Assembly: GCA_964448045.1 (NCBI GenBank)
Contig: CAYUVF010000001.1
Location: forward strand, 62,001 to 126,000
Reading direction: 5' to 3'
DNA: 64,000 bases
From: CAYUVF01 sp964448045
GTDB taxonomy: Bacteria > Bacteroidota > Rhodothermia > Rhodothermales > Salinibacteraceae
The notes below the pieces were generated by a model. That model was not told the DNA's origin. It searched no databases and saw only the letters and a program-made list of their open reading frames with translations. Shown here piece after piece: positions 8,717 through 17,388 of the stretch. Position 1 is the stretch's first letter; each line of letters opens with the position of its first letter. Made by a program: the position numbers and the translations under genes.

Positions 8717-9574
8717 ATGCCCGACCTAACCACCTCCGCACTGCAACGCTTCGCTAATTTGGAGCCGTTTCCGCAGCCGTCGATCATCCCGCTACGCCAC
8801 CCCGTCCTCCTGATGCATGGCTTCGGCATTCTGGCTTCGGTTCGTCGCGGAGGACACATGCACGAACTGGCCATGAATCTGCGCTTGCATGGCGTCCGCG
8901 CGTACGCGCCAAACGTGGCGCCGTACAATACCGTGGCGGCACGATCGGAGATGTGGCTCGAGCGGATCGACCAGATGCTCGAGGAAACCGGCGCGGATCG
9001 CTTTACCATCATCGCCCACTCGATGGGCGGACTGGATGCGCGCTACCTGATCAGCAAGCGAGGCCTCCATGACAAGGTCGAGGCGATCGTGACCCTCTCG
9101 ACGCCCCATCGCGGCACGTCCATCGCGACGCTCGCGCTCAATCAGCCAGAGAAGGTGCAGGAATGGCTGGCGAACATGGCCGACTGGCTGGGCTCGCGCG
9201 CCCTCAACGACACCCCCTCCGATGCGATGCAAACGGTGAAGGAACTGACCCCGGAGTACATGACGGAGACGTTCAACCGGGAGGTGCCAAACCACCCCGC
9301 AGTCCAGTACTGGTCGTACGCCGGACGCGCCGGCAAAGGCACCGAGGTGACGCTGGACCCCTTCTTCTACGTGTTCAACAATTACCTGTACAAGCGCGAG
9401 GGCGTAAACGATGGCTACATCTCGGTCGAGAGCGCCAAGTGGGGCGATTTCCTCGGCACCATCGATGCCGATCACGCCCGGCAGGTGGGCCTCAACTCCA
9501 ACCTCGGGGCAGACTTTGATGCGAATGCATTTTATAAGTCGATCGCCCATATGCTCTACGAAAACGGATATTAG
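8717..9574 (+). CDS. Triacylglycerol lipase-like alpha/beta hydrolase
   Basis: A 285-residue lipase/esterase. Features: oxyanion strand HPVLLMHGFGI (residues about 32-42), nucleophile elbow AHSMGG with the serine, followed by DARYL and TLSTPHRGTSIA, a pattern typical of family I bacterial lipases. The C-terminal part contains NDGYISVESAKWGDF (catalytic acid region) and DHARQVG with the likely catalytic histidine. No signal peptide is seen, so it may be cytoplasmic or exported by another route. It follows the polyprenol-kinase-like gene by about 100 bp and precedes the HD protein; a shared function is not evident. Confidence 0.88.
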   Translation: MPDLTTSALQRFANLEPFPQPSIIPLRHPVLLMHGFGILASVRRGGHMHELAMNLRLHGVRAYAPNVAPYNTVAARSEMWLERIDQMLEETGADRFTIIAHSMGGLDARYLISKRGLHDKVEAIVTLSTPHRGTSIATLALNQPEKVQEWLANMADWLGSRALNDTPSDAMQTVKELTPEYMTETFNREVPNHPAVQYWSYAGRAGKGTEVTLDPFFYVFNNYLYKREGVNDGYISVESAKWGDFLGTIDADHARQVGLNSNLGADFDANAFYKSIAHMLYENGY

Positions 9575-9631
9575 AGCATACTACCTCAAGTAGAACCTTA
9601 TGTCTATCTCTCATCAGCCTCCTCTTTCTGC

Positions 9632-10957
9632 GTGAGCTTCGGACCCAATCAGCTCCAGTTCAAGATTTTCTCGGACCCGGTGCATGGTTTCATTTCCGTG
9701 CCGAAGAACCTGATCATGGACCTGATCCAAACGCCGGAGGTGCAGCGTCTGCGCCGCATCCGGCAGCTGGGCGTCGGGCACCTCGTCTTCCCCGGCGCCG
9801 AGCACACCCGCTTCAATCACGCCCTCGGCGCCATGGCGCTGATGCAAGATGCGATCAAGAGCCTCTCCGAGAAAGGCACTCCCATCTCGTCGGAAGAGTA
9901 CACGGCCGCCCTCGCCGCGGCGCTGTTGCACGACATCGGCCACGGGCCGTATTCGCATACGCTGGAGCATCAGCTCATTGCCGACTTCCACCACGAGGCG
10001 ATGAGCCGCGTCCTGCTGCTCCATCTGAATGAGCGGTTTGATGGCGCCCTGGACCCCACGATCGCGATGTTCGATGGCGACTACGAGCGGCCTTTCTTTC
10101 ACCAGCTCGTCTCCAGCCAACTGGATATGGACCGGCTCGATTACCTGCGCCGCGACTCCTTTTACACGGGCGTCGCCGAGGGCGAAGTGGGCGTGCAGCG
10201 CATCATCAAAACCATGCGCGTGAATCCCCTGGATGGCGGCCCCAATGCCAACATCACGATCGAGTCGAAGGGCATTTACGCCGTCGAAAACTTCCTCATC
10301 TCACGGCGGCTGATGTACTGGCAAGTGTACCTGCACAAAACGGTTTTGGCGGGCGATCAGCTGTTGCGCGCGATCATCCAGCGGGTGCGCGATCACCACA
10401 GTCCTGCTTCGGGGGCCTCACCGGTGCTGGAGGCGGGCGCTCCGGCCCTGGCCTTCTTCCTTCGCCACGAGGTCGACGGCGCCCAGCTGAGCGACCCCGC
10501 CATCCGCCGCCACTTCACCCGGCTCGATGACACCGATATCCTCTTCAGCCTCAAGCAGTGGATCCACAGCGACGACCCTGTACTGGCCGATCTGTCGTGG
10601 CGCTTCATCAATCGGGCGTTCTTCCGTGTGACCTTCCTGGCAGATCAACCCGAGCCGGGCGCGATCGACGACTGGATGCACCGTATCGCGCAGTGGCTGT
10701 ACGAGGAAGGCCTGACCACGGCCGATCAGGCGGAGCACGACGCTTCGTACTATCTGTCGGTCGACTTCTCCCGCCACTCCGCCTACGAGCGGACGCACGA
10801 GGCCATCGGCATCCTGAACCGGGACGGCACCGTCCGCGAACTATCGGAGACAGCCGACACCGCCGCTGTGGCCGAGTTGACGCAGTTCGTCGTCAAACCG
10901 TACGTTTGCGCGCCGAAGGCCGTCGACATCGCCCCGGCGACATCCTTGCGCTCGTAG
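9632..10957 (+). CDS. HD-domain phosphohydrolase (dGTPase-like superfamily)
   Basis: A 441-residue protein with an HD metal-dependent phosphohydrolase domain. It starts with GTG 9632 (FSDPVHGFISVP follows, the standard N terminus of this family). Metal ligands are visible as HTRFNHALG (first His) and LLHDIGHGPYSHTLEH (HD pair), with a later SSQLDMDRLDYLRRD block containing the last Asp. The pattern resembles YwfO/SAMHD1-type proteins that cleave dNTPs or other phosphorylated nucleotides. The C-terminal 150 residues are family-typical but of unknown role. It ends 35 bp before an ECF-type promoter, so it is probably not part of the sigma operon. Confidence 0.9.
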   Translation: MSFGPNQLQFKIFSDPVHGFISVPKNLIMDLIQTPEVQRLRRIRQLGVGHLVFPGAEHTRFNHALGAMALMQDAIKSLSEKGTPISSEEYTAALAAALLHDIGHGPYSHTLEHQLIADFHHEAMSRVLLLHLNERFDGALDPTIAMFDGDYERPFFHQLVSSQLDMDRLDYLRRDSFYTGVAEGEVGVQRIIKTMRVNPLDGGPNANITIESKGIYAVENFLISRRLMYWQVYLHKTVLAGDQLLRAIIQRVRDHHSPASGASPVLEAGAPALAFFLRHEVDGAQLSDPAIRRHFTRLDDTDILFSLKQWIHSDDPVLADLSWRFINRAFFRVTFLADQPEPGAIDDWMHRIAQWLYEEGLTTADQAEHDASYYLSVDFSRHSAYERTHEAIGILNRDGTVRELSETADTAAVAELTQFVVKPYVCAPKAVDIAPATSLRS

Positions 10958-10991
10958 TTGGTCGCATCTTCACGCCCCTTTCTGGGACCGC

Positions 10992-11020
10992 TGTAACACT
11001 CGCGGCGCGCTCTTCGTCAT
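10992..11020 (+). promoter_or_regulatory. Predicted ECF-sigma promoter of the sigma/anti-sigma operon
   Basis: TGTAAC (10992-10997), 17 bp spacer, CGTCAT (11015-11020). The AAC-containing -35 and CGTC -10 are the usual form of ECF sigma promoters. The same pattern with the same orientation occurs before two other genes in the window (41822-41851 and 43752-43780). Located about 70 bp upstream of the sigma gene start, it suggests positive autoregulation. Confidence 0.6.
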
Positions 11021-11088
11021 GCTGGGTGACGACGGACGGGGGACGTTCCCCACCTGATTTTTTGCCTGTGTGATTGCCCCGCGCACCC

Positions 11089-11604
11089 GTGAGCACTTTT
11101 GAACAGCAGGTTCGGCAATACCAAGATCGTGTGTACGGCTTTGCCCAGTACTACCTTAAAAATCGTGAAGTGGCCCAGGACGTGACGCAGGATGTGCTGA
11201 TTCGCTTCTGGGAGCACCACGATGAGATCAACTCAAACAAGGCGCTGGGCTGGCTCCTGCGGGTAACCCGCAACGCGTGCATCGATGAACTCCGCAAGCG
11301 AAAGACGCGGCGCAACGCCCTGACGGTGGATACCGATGGGCTGGAGCACGCCTCTGGCTCGCACCCCTCCCCCGCCGACGACGCCGAGGCAGCTGACTTC
11401 CGGGAGCATCTCGAAGATGCCCTCGACGAAGTCGACGAACCGTACCGCAGTGTTATCATCCTGCGCGAAATTCAAAACCTAAAGTATAAAGAGATCAGCG
11501 ACGCCCTCGACATGCCCATGAACACGGTGAAGGTATACGTTCACCGGGGTCGCAAGAAGCTTCGCAATCAGCTATCGCAGGTGACGCACCATGAAGTATC
11601 CTGA
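11089..11604 (+). CDS. ECF-type RNA polymerase sigma factor
   Basis: A 171-residue sigma-70 family protein with only regions 2 and 4. Region 2 spans about residues 5-80 (VYGFAQYYLKNREVAQDVTQDVLIRFW, shown here only by its core VAQDVTQDVLIRFW); region 4 is at 110-165 with the helix-turn-helix around KYKEISDALDMPMNTVKVYVHR. GTG 11089 is preferred; TTG 11074 would add five residues. The gene overlaps the anti-sigma gene by 14 bp, the classic arrangement of a sigma/anti-sigma pair, and a matching ECF-type promoter lies upstream. The trigger is not known. Confidence 0.93.
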   Translation: MSTFEQQVRQYQDRVYGFAQYYLKNREVAQDVTQDVLIRFWEHHDEINSNKALGWLLRVTRNACIDELRKRKTRRNALTVDTDGLEHASGSHPSPADDAEAADFREHLEDALDEVDEPYRSVIILREIQNLKYKEISDALDMPMNTVKVYVHRGRKKLRNQLSQVTHHEVS

Positions 11605-12181
11605 CGCTTCCCGCCTACACAACTGGATGGACGACCGGGTCGAAGCCTACGTCGACGGCGATCTGCCCGCCGACGAGCGCACGACCTTCGAGCAGGTGCT
11701 CAACGAGCATCCGCAGTGGATGCACGAAGTCCGCCAGGCCGAGCGCATCCACCACGAACTCAACGACTTTCCGGCACTGGCGTGTCCCCCGCAGGTGACG
11801 CAGGCCGTGCTGGAGCGCACCCGCTTCGCCGATCAGCCGCCGGGCTGGTCGGACGTCTGGAGCCAGTTCTGGACGCAGATCGATGAACTCACGCGCTTCG
11901 GCTGGAAGCCGGCGATGGCGATGGCCTCGCTCGTGATGATCGTCGCGGCCGCCGTCCTCTTCAGCCCGGCGCCCTCTACGGTGGGCGGCACCTCGTACAC
12001 AACCGCCGAAGTCGAACGCGCCGAGGCCCAGGCCAAATGGGCCCTGGCCTACATCGCCCAGGTCGGCGACGAGACACAGCACACCCTCCGCCGCGAAGTA
12101 TTCCAAGAACAAATTACCCGCCCCACCCGGCGAGCCCTCCGCCCGCTCGATGCTCGCACTGAATCCTCCCGCAACCGCTAA
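11591..12181 (+). CDS. Anti-sigma factor, single-pass membrane protein
   Basis: A 196-residue protein whose start overlaps the sigma gene. The N-terminal 80 residues resemble anti-sigma domains (WMDDRVEAYVDGDLPADER, the -Y-D-G-L- turn common to these proteins) but lack the His-x3-Cys-x2-Cys zinc motif, so it would be a zinc-free type. One transmembrane segment lies at about 113-130 (AMAMASLVMIVAAAVLF). The C-terminal part, with heptad-like charged residues, would be periplasmic. Predicted to hold the ECF sigma factor at the membrane until an envelope signal releases it. The assignment rests on gene order, size and topology. Confidence 0.78.
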   Translation: MKYPDASRLHNWMDDRVEAYVDGDLPADERTTFEQVLNEHPQWMHEVRQAERIHHELNDFPALACPPQVTQAVLERTRFADQPPGWSDVWSQFWTQIDELTRFGWKPAMAMASLVMIVAAAVLFSPAPSTVGGTSYTTAEVERAEAQAKWALAYIAQVGDETQHTLRREVFQEQITRPTRRALRPLDARTESSRNR

Positions 12182-12193
12182 TTGGTTATTCTC

Positions 12194-12793
12194 ATGCGTA
12201 CGCAACCGCTATTTTCTCGCTTTCTAAGCGCCCTCGCTATCGGGCTCCTGGCTGCGAGCCTGACCCTCCCTGCGCAAGCTCAGGACCGATCCGAGCTCGC
12301 GTCCAACCCCGGCTACGTGGATCTGAGTCAGGTCGGCAGCTGGTTCAACACCACGCCCAACATCGAAGTCAACCTGATGGGCACCTTGCTCGATCTGATC
12401 GCCGGCTCGGCCGATGACGGCGAATCGGATTTCTCTGCACTCGTCAGCCAGCTTAAAGCCATTCAGGTGCGCGGCTACCCGATGCGCGGCGCCAGTATCG
12501 AAGACATCCGGCAGCGCGTGGATGCGTTCTCGGCTCAGATGGAACAGGACGGCTGGGAGCGGGTGGTGTACATCCGCGACAACGAGGAACTCGTCAACAT
12601 CTACGTTCGGCCCAATGGCGACTCCATCGCCGGGCTCACTGTCCTTGCAACCGATCCGTCCGATGACGAAAGCATCTTCATCAACATTGTCGGCTCCATT
12701 TCGCCGGACCAGATCGGCAAGATTGGGCGCGGCTTGAACATCGAAGAGCTCGAAGATGTCCCTACGGATTCGCAAAACAGCCAAAGGAATTAG
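12194..12793 (+). CDS. Secreted DUF4252 protein
   Basis: A 199-residue protein from ATG 12194 (TTG 12182 is possible but gives a poorer signal). A Sec signal peptide runs to about residue 30 (LTLPAQAQ). The remainder matches the DUF4252 family of Bacteroidetes: an amphipathic first half, then DGWERVVYIRDNEELVNIYV and a C-terminal INIVGSISPDQIGKIG. Function is unknown; members are commonly coded next to ECF sigma/anti-sigma pairs, as here, so it may be part of the envelope response they control. A strong terminator follows 62 bp after the stop. Confidence 0.8.
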   Translation: MRTQPLFSRFLSALAIGLLAASLTLPAQAQDRSELASNPGYVDLSQVGSWFNTTPNIEVNLMGTLLDLIAGSADDGESDFSALVSQLKAIQVRGYPMRGASIEDIRQRVDAFSAQMEQDGWERVVYIRDNEELVNIYVRPNGDSIAGLTVLATDPSDDESIFINIVGSISPDQIGKIGRGLNIEELEDVPTDSQNSQRN

Positions 12794-12855
12794 CGGGACT
12801 CGCCCCGGGCGGATTCGTTCGTTCCCGATGCGCAGCCCCGCTAATGCGGAGGGCG

Positions 12856-12888
12856 GCCCACCTGACTCACGTCGGGTGGGCTTTTTTT
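12856..12888 (+). terminator. Rho-independent terminator of the sigma operon
   Basis: Eleven-bp stem (12856-12866 with 12871-12881, one T-G pair), loop TCAC, followed by seven T residues (12882-12888). It closes the sigma/anti-sigma/DUF4252 operon. Confidence 0.93.
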
Positions 12889-12917
12889 CGTGCCCCGGCT
12901 GGGCTATCATGCCTGTT

Positions 12918-12976
12918 GAGACATCGGAGCCTGAGACATCGGAGCCTGAGACATCGGAGCCTGAGACATCGGAGCC
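12918..12976. repeat. Four tandem copies of a 15-bp unit
   Basis: GAGACATCGGAGCCT is repeated at 12918, 12933, 12948 and 12963 (last copy lacks its final T). It lies in the tryptophanase leader between the terminator and the tnaA start. Because 15 is divisible by three, the repeat keeps reading frames open and creates a false N-terminal extension of tnaA. Confidence 0.95.
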
Positions 12977-13011
12977 ATCGCCTGCCTGTCGCCGCCAATC
13001 CTTGCCGTGCC

Positions 13012-14403
13012 ATGGATACCATTATCGAACCGTTTCGCATCAAAGCCGTCGAGCCGATCCGCATGACCACGCGGGCCGAGCGCGAGGCCCTGATTGAGGC
13101 GGCCCACCACAACCTCTTCCATCTCCACGGCGACGATGTCATCATCGACCTGTTGACCGATTCGGGCACCGGCGCGATGAGTGCCGATCAGTGGGGAGGC
13201 ATCATGCGCGGCGATGAAAGCTACGCGGGCTCGCCTTCGTACCATCGCTTCGAGTCGGCCGTCCGCAACCTGATGCCCTTCGAGCACATCATCCCCACGC
13301 ACCAGGGCCGCGCCGCCGAGCGCATCCTAATGGGCATCGTAGGCGGGCCCGAAGCCATCATCCCAAACAACACCCACTTCGACACCACGCGCGCCAACAT
13401 CGAAGCCACCGGCGCCACGGCAACCGACCTCGTCATCGGCGAGGGCACCGATCCGTCCAACCGCCACCCTTTCAAAGGCAACATCGACCTTGACCGGCTG
13501 GAGGCCCTCCTCCACGAGCAGGCCGACCGCGTGCCCATCGTGATGCTTACGGTCACGAACAACTCGGGCGGCGGCCAGCCCGTCTCGATGGCCAACCTGA
13601 AGGCCACGAAAGCGCTCTGCGAGGAGTATGGTGTACCGCTCGTGCTGGATGCCTGCCGGTTCGCCGAAAACGCCTACTTCATCAAGTTGCGCGAGGAGGA
13701 CTACGCCACCACCTCTGTCCCCGATATCGTGCGCGAGATGTTCAGCCACGCAGATGGGATGACGATGAGCGCCAAGAAAGACGGCCTCGCCAACATCGGC
13801 GGATGGCTGGCGCTGAATGATGATGACTGGGCCCAGGAAGCACGCAACCAACTCATCCTAACGGAGGGTTTCCCCACGTATGGCGGATTGGCCGGCCGCG
13901 ACCTCGAAGCCATCGCGATCGGGCTCCGCGAGGTCGTCGATGAGGACTACCTACAGTACCGGCTGGCCTCGACGCGCTACCTCGGACGCGCGCTGACCGA
14001 CATGGGGGTGCCCATTGTGCAGCCGGTGGGCGGCCATGCGGTGTATATCGACGCGCGGGCGATGCTACCACATATCCCGCCGCTGGAGTACCCGGGCCAA
14101 GCGCTGGCCCTCGCGCTGTATCTGGAGGGCGGCATCCGGGGCTGCGAGATCGGTACGGTGATGTTTGGTCGCCAGCCCGATGGCTCGGACAAGCCCGCGG
14201 CGATGGATCTGGTGCGCCTCGCGATCCCCCGGCGCGTGTACACGCAGAGTCACATCGACTACGTGATTGAGTGCATCGAGGCGGTTCACGAGCGCAGAGA
14301 TGCGCTCTGCGGCGTCACTATCACCGAGGAGCCGCCCCAGCTCCGCCACTTCACCGCTCACTTCGCGCCTCTTGAAGGGGACGACGTGCTTCCGCCGGCT
14401 TAA
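13012..14403 (+). CDS. tnaA: Tryptophanase (tryptophan indole-lyase)
   Basis: PLP enzyme that splits tryptophan into indole, pyruvate and ammonia. From ATG 13012 it has 463 residues, the normal family size. Family blocks: LLTDSGTGAMSADQWGGIMRGDESYAGSPS (core TDSGTGAMS), the lysine motif MSAKKDG (Lys255/256, Schiff base), EGFPTYGGLAGRDLEA, and a C-terminal RLAIPRRVYTQSHIDYV. Tyrosine phenol-lyase is the close alternative; overall sequence favours tryptophanase but substrate choice cannot be fully settled by eye. No TnaC-like leader peptide is apparent; the leader instead has a tandem repeat. Indole production may act in signalling or amino-acid catabolism. Confidence 0.9.
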   Translation: MDTIIEPFRIKAVEPIRMTTRAEREALIEAAHHNLFHLHGDDVIIDLLTDSGTGAMSADQWGGIMRGDESYAGSPSYHRFESAVRNLMPFEHIIPTHQGRAAERILMGIVGGPEAIIPNNTHFDTTRANIEATGATATDLVIGEGTDPSNRHPFKGNIDLDRLEALLHEQADRVPIVMLTVTNNSGGGQPVSMANLKATKALCEEYGVPLVLDACRFAENAYFIKLREEDYATTSVPDIVREMFSHADGMTMSAKKDGLANIGGWLALNDDDWAQEARNQLILTEGFPTYGGLAGRDLEAIAIGLREVVDEDYLQYRLASTRYLGRALTDMGVPIVQPVGGHAVYIDARAMLPHIPPLEYPGQALALALYLEGGIRGCEIGTVMFGRQPDGSDKPAAMDLVRLAIPRRVYTQSHIDYVIECIEAVHERRDALCGVTITEEPPQLRHFTAHFAPLEGDDVLPPA

Positions 14404-14445
14404 ACTCAGCCAAGTTATGATCAAAACTCAGCCAAGTTATGACCA
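14402..14445. repeat. Two tandem copies of a 22-bp unit after tnaA
   Basis: Copies at 14402-14423 and 14424-14445 differ at one base; the unit contains CTCAGCCAAGTTATGA. The first copy starts on the tnaA stop codon. The rest of the gap to 14575 has no gene or terminator that I can see. Confidence 0.85.
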
Positions 14446-14575
14446 ACACCCCATCGCGAACGTGACGAAGGAGCTCTAAACTTGAGCTCTATGCTTAACG
14501 TGGAGCCCTTTCCGACGAGATTCCTCCTCACCCTTAAAATGACACAAAACGTGAGGTCAGCTGATGTCTTGCCTC

Positions 14576-15319
14576 CTATCGGGCCACCTCGGATAGCTGC
14601 CGGGTGCCCTGCGTCGCGGCCCAGAGGGCGCGCAGCGGCTTCATCTGGCGTCCCCCGAGCCGCACATCGTCTCGCCCAAAGCGGAATCGCAGCTTGTTTG
14701 CCTCGACCATGCGCCCAAACGTGGCGGCCGGGACGGCAAACCACAGCTCTTCGAGCGGCCCTTCGCGCGTGGCGTGCGACTCGTACGCGGGCTGCGGCGC
14801 ATCGAGCGTCGTGTCATCGTCGAGGATCAGCGTCAGGCGCCGGGCCGGGCGCATGTCGAATCGCCGCGCATCGTACGGCCCCGGCGGCGTCTGGACGGCG
14901 AAGAAGAGCGTGAAGCGGGTCGGCTCACAGGGCCTCCCATCCGTGATCTCGCAGGCGGTGAACGCGTAGAGCTCCGCCCGCACATCGCCCCGCTCGCGGA
15001 GCGGCCCCACCAGCTGAAAGCGCACGACGGTGCGGACCTCCCCAGCACGGGCCGGATCGGCGCGCTCCAGCGGCAGAGTCTGTTGCGGCCACTCGCCGCG
15101 CAGCCGATAGCGCGGGTAGACCGCCACGACGGGCGGACCGGCGAACTGCGTTGTATCCGCCGTGACGAAATCGAACGTCTGGTCCGAGTTAAACGGCACG
15201 CCGCTCCCGGCACATCCCATGAAACTCCACAGACCCATCAGCAACCCCACGAGGCTGATCGGACCCACAGCGATGGGAGCGGCCGGTTGGCGCCGTTCAG
15301 CTGCCGTTTTCCTCTTCAT
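14576..15319 (-). CDS. Probable lipoprotein of unknown function
   Basis: A 247-residue protein starting at ATG 15319, overlapping the end of hpt by 23 bp. An N-terminal hydrophobic stretch ends in SFMGCAGSG; Cys36 would be lipidated, although the lipobox is imperfect and the signal is long. The mature part is rich in beta-like segments with alternating hydrophobic residues (VVAVYPRYRLRGEW, RTVVRFQLVGPLRERG, RLTLILDDDTTLD). I do not recognise the family. The overlap with hpt suggests co-translation with hpt, tilS and mutL but gives no functional hint. It ends near a gene-free gap before tnaA, facing that gene tail to tail. Confidence 0.65.
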   Translation of the reverse strand: MKRKTAAERRQPAAPIAVGPISLVGLLMGLWSFMGCAGSGVPFNSDQTFDFVTADTTQFAGPPVVAVYPRYRLRGEWPQQTLPLERADPARAGEVRTVVRFQLVGPLRERGDVRAELYAFTACEITDGRPCEPTRFTLFFAVQTPPGPYDARRFDMRPARRLTLILDDDTTLDAPQPAYESHATREGPLEELWFAVPAATFGRMVEANKLRFRFGRDDVRLGGRQMKPLRALWAATQGTRQLSEVAR

Positions 15320-15896
15320 CCAGAATGTAAACGCTATCAAGGTTGCGCGCAATCTGGCCGTAATCAAGCCCGTAGCCAATCACAAAAAGATCCGGAATCT
15401 CGAATCCGACGTAGTCGAGGTCGAGGTCTACCTGCGTGGAATCGGGCTTGTGCAAGAGCGTAGCCACGCGTAGGGAGGCCGGGTTCATCGCCTGCAGTCG
15501 ATCCATGATAAACTCCATGGACAGCCCCGTATCGACGATATCCTCCACCACAATGACGTGCCGATCTTCGAGGTTCGCATCGATCTTCTTCAGCTCATGC
15601 ACGCGACCGCTGGATACCTTTGCATCGCCGTATGAGGAGAGCTTCATGAAGTCGATCTCACAGTCGATCTCGATCGCGCGCATCAGATCGGCGATGAACA
15701 TGAAAGCGCCGTTGAGCACGCCGATGAGGATGGGCGTTTTGCCGCCGTAATCCCGGCTGATTTGAGCGCCGACCTCGGCGACCCGGTCGTGGATTTGGTC
15801 GGCGTCGAGATAGAGCCGGAAGCGTTCCCCCTGGCACCAGAGGGTTTCGTTGGTGGGGGGCGCAGCCGTTTGCGTCAAGTCGCGCGTCGTAGGCAT
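15297..15896 (-). CDS. hpt: Hypoxanthine(-guanine) phosphoribosyltransferase
   Basis: Purine salvage enzyme that joins hypoxanthine or guanine to PRPP. From ATG 15896 the protein has 199 residues, near the usual 175-200. The PRPP-binding motif is HVIVVEDIVDTGLSMEF with its acidic pair, and the LNGAFMFIADLMRAI and VGFEIPDLFVIGYGLDYG blocks are diagnostic of Hpt. A short N-terminal extension (about 15 residues) is not conserved. It sits between tilS and a lipoprotein gene; hpt and tilS are neighbours in many bacteria, which supports both calls. Confidence 0.95.
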   Translation of the reverse strand: MPTTRDLTQTAAPPTNETLWCQGERFRLYLDADQIHDRVAEVGAQISRDYGGKTPILIGVLNGAFMFIADLMRAIEIDCEIDFMKLSSYGDAKVSSGRVHELKKIDANLEDRHVIVVEDIVDTGLSMEFIMDRLQAMNPASLRVATLLHKPDSTQVDLDLDYVGFEIPDLFVIGYGLDYGQIARNLDSVYILDEEENGS

Positions 15897-15963
15897 GGGT
15901 TCGAACAAATGTCAGGGGGTGATGGACTAACCAAATTAATGACTGGCACCGGGGAGGCGCAAA

Positions 15964-17388
15964 TCAAGACCTCTCGGACTGGATGTACGCCAGACGGGCC
16001 ACCGTGGTTGTCTCTGGACGCACCCGCATGCGGTGATCCAACCGATGGCCGACCACCCACACGATCCGATCTCCGGAGCAGAGCACCAGCACCTGGGCCC
16101 GAGCGTGTGGCGGGACCTGCTCATCCGTCAAGAAATCACTGATACGCTTGGTTCCCTCCATGCCAAGCGGCTGAAACCGGTCGCCGGGCTGCCAGGACCG
16201 CACGAGCAGCGGATCGGTTAGCGTGTTGGCATCGACGAAGGCGACCGCGGGCGTGCCCGAATCCAGGTGGTATGGCGCCTCCGGCAAGCGCTCAACGCGA
16301 AGCGTGCCACCCGGCAGATCGACCGGCTCCCCCCACGAGAGCCTCTGTGGGGATACGCGATCGGGCGCGGAGGCGCCGGCAACAACACGTAGCTGATGGC
16401 GCTCGCGCCAGATGAGCGCACCCCCCAGCTCGACGCGGCGGCCCACCTGCGCCTCAAGCAGTTCTTCAACTGCCGCAGCCACGGAGGCGCGCTGAGGCGC
16501 TTCGGGACCCCAGCGGCGGAGCGCTTCGAGGATGATCCGCTGCCGCCAGACGGAGGACATCTCTGCCAGCCGCTCGACCGACAGCGTGCCGCCCCCCTCG
16601 GCCGGGCCTGCCACCCGGTCGAACCGCCGGATCAGCTCAGGATCCTGCGTCGTGGAAAGGTAGTCGCGAATGCGCGTGGCGGCCGCCGCGATGTTTTCGG
16701 TCGCACCCTCAAAGGCGTCCTCGATCGCCGGCAGCAGATCGTGCCGGACGCGGCTGCGCCGGTACGAGCGGCTCCAGTTGCTCGCATCCGTGCGCCACGG
16801 GACGTCGTTCGTCTCGGCGTAGGCTTCGATAGCTGCACGACGCACGGCAAGCATCGGCCGGACGAGCGTGCGGGCCACGTCGTCGGCGAGCGGGCGCGTC
16901 GGCGGCATCCCGGCAAGCCCGGCCAATCCGCTCCCGCGAAACAGGTTCAGCAGCAGCGTCTCGGCCTGATCGTCGCGGTGATGAGCCACAGCCACCCGCG
17001 TGATCTGATGCGCTTTCGCCCGCTCTGCAAAATAGCGATAGCGGAGAGTGCGCGCCGCCGCCTGTACGGACTGATCGTGGGCCTCGGCATGAGCCTCTGC
17101 ATCGAGGACAGCCACATCGAGCGGTACAGGCGGATCGAACTGATTGCACCACTCGCGCACGAACGCCTCATCGGCGTCCGCCTCGCCCCCGCGCAGGCCG
17201 TAGTTGACGTGCGCCGCCACGGGATCGTAGCCCAGCCGCCGAAGCACATGCACGAGCACCACGGAGTCGACTCCCCCGCTAAGCCCGACGAGGACGCGCT
17301 CCCCCGCCGCGAGCAGCTCGTGCTGCTGGATGAAGCGGTCGACCGCTTCGAGGATCGCGCCAGAGGGTCGATTCGCCGAGACGCTCAT
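15964..17388 (-). CDS. tilS: tRNA(Ile)-lysidine synthetase
   Basis: Converts cytidine 34 of tRNA-Ile(CAU) to lysidine so that AUA codons are read as Ile. The 474 residues include the N-terminal PP-loop ATPase domain with SGGVDSVVLVHVL at about 36-48, AHVNYGLRGGEADADEAFV, and VAHHRDDQAETLLLNLFRGSGLAGLAG, which are TilS-specific, and a C-terminal TilS domain (PGDRFQPLGMEGTKRISDFL). The start abuts the mutL stop with no gap, indicating translational coupling. The enzyme is essential in most bacteria. Confidence 0.96.
   Translation of the reverse strand: MSVSANRPSGAILEAVDRFIQQHELLAAGERVLVGLSGGVDSVVLVHVLRRLGYDPVAAHVNYGLRGGEADADEAFVREWCNQFDPPVPLDVAVLDAEAHAEAHDQSVQAAARTLRYRYFAERAKAHQITRVAVAHHRDDQAETLLLNLFRGSGLAGLAGMPPTRPLADDVARTLVRPMLAVRRAAIEAYAETNDVPWRTDASNWSRSYRRSRVRHDLLPAIEDAFEGATENIAAAATRIRDYLSTTQDPELIRRFDRVAGPAEGGGTLSVERLAEMSSVWRQRIILEALRRWGPEAPQRASVAAAVEELLEAQVGRRVELGGALIWRERHQLRVVAGASAPDRVSPQRLSWGEPVDLPGGTLRVERLPEAPYHLDSGTPAVAFVDANTLTDPLLVRSWQPGDRFQPLGMEGTKRISDFLTDEQVPPHARAQVLVLCSGDRIVWVVGHRLDHRMRVRPETTTVARLAYIQSERS

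Noticed and set aside
12918..12976. CRISPR array
   Set aside because: Units are directly abutting with no spacers; no cas gene in the window.
12844..13011. N-terminal extension of tryptophanase
   Set aside because: It would translate the terminator and the 15-bp tandem repeat (LRHRS units); homology starts at ATG 13012.
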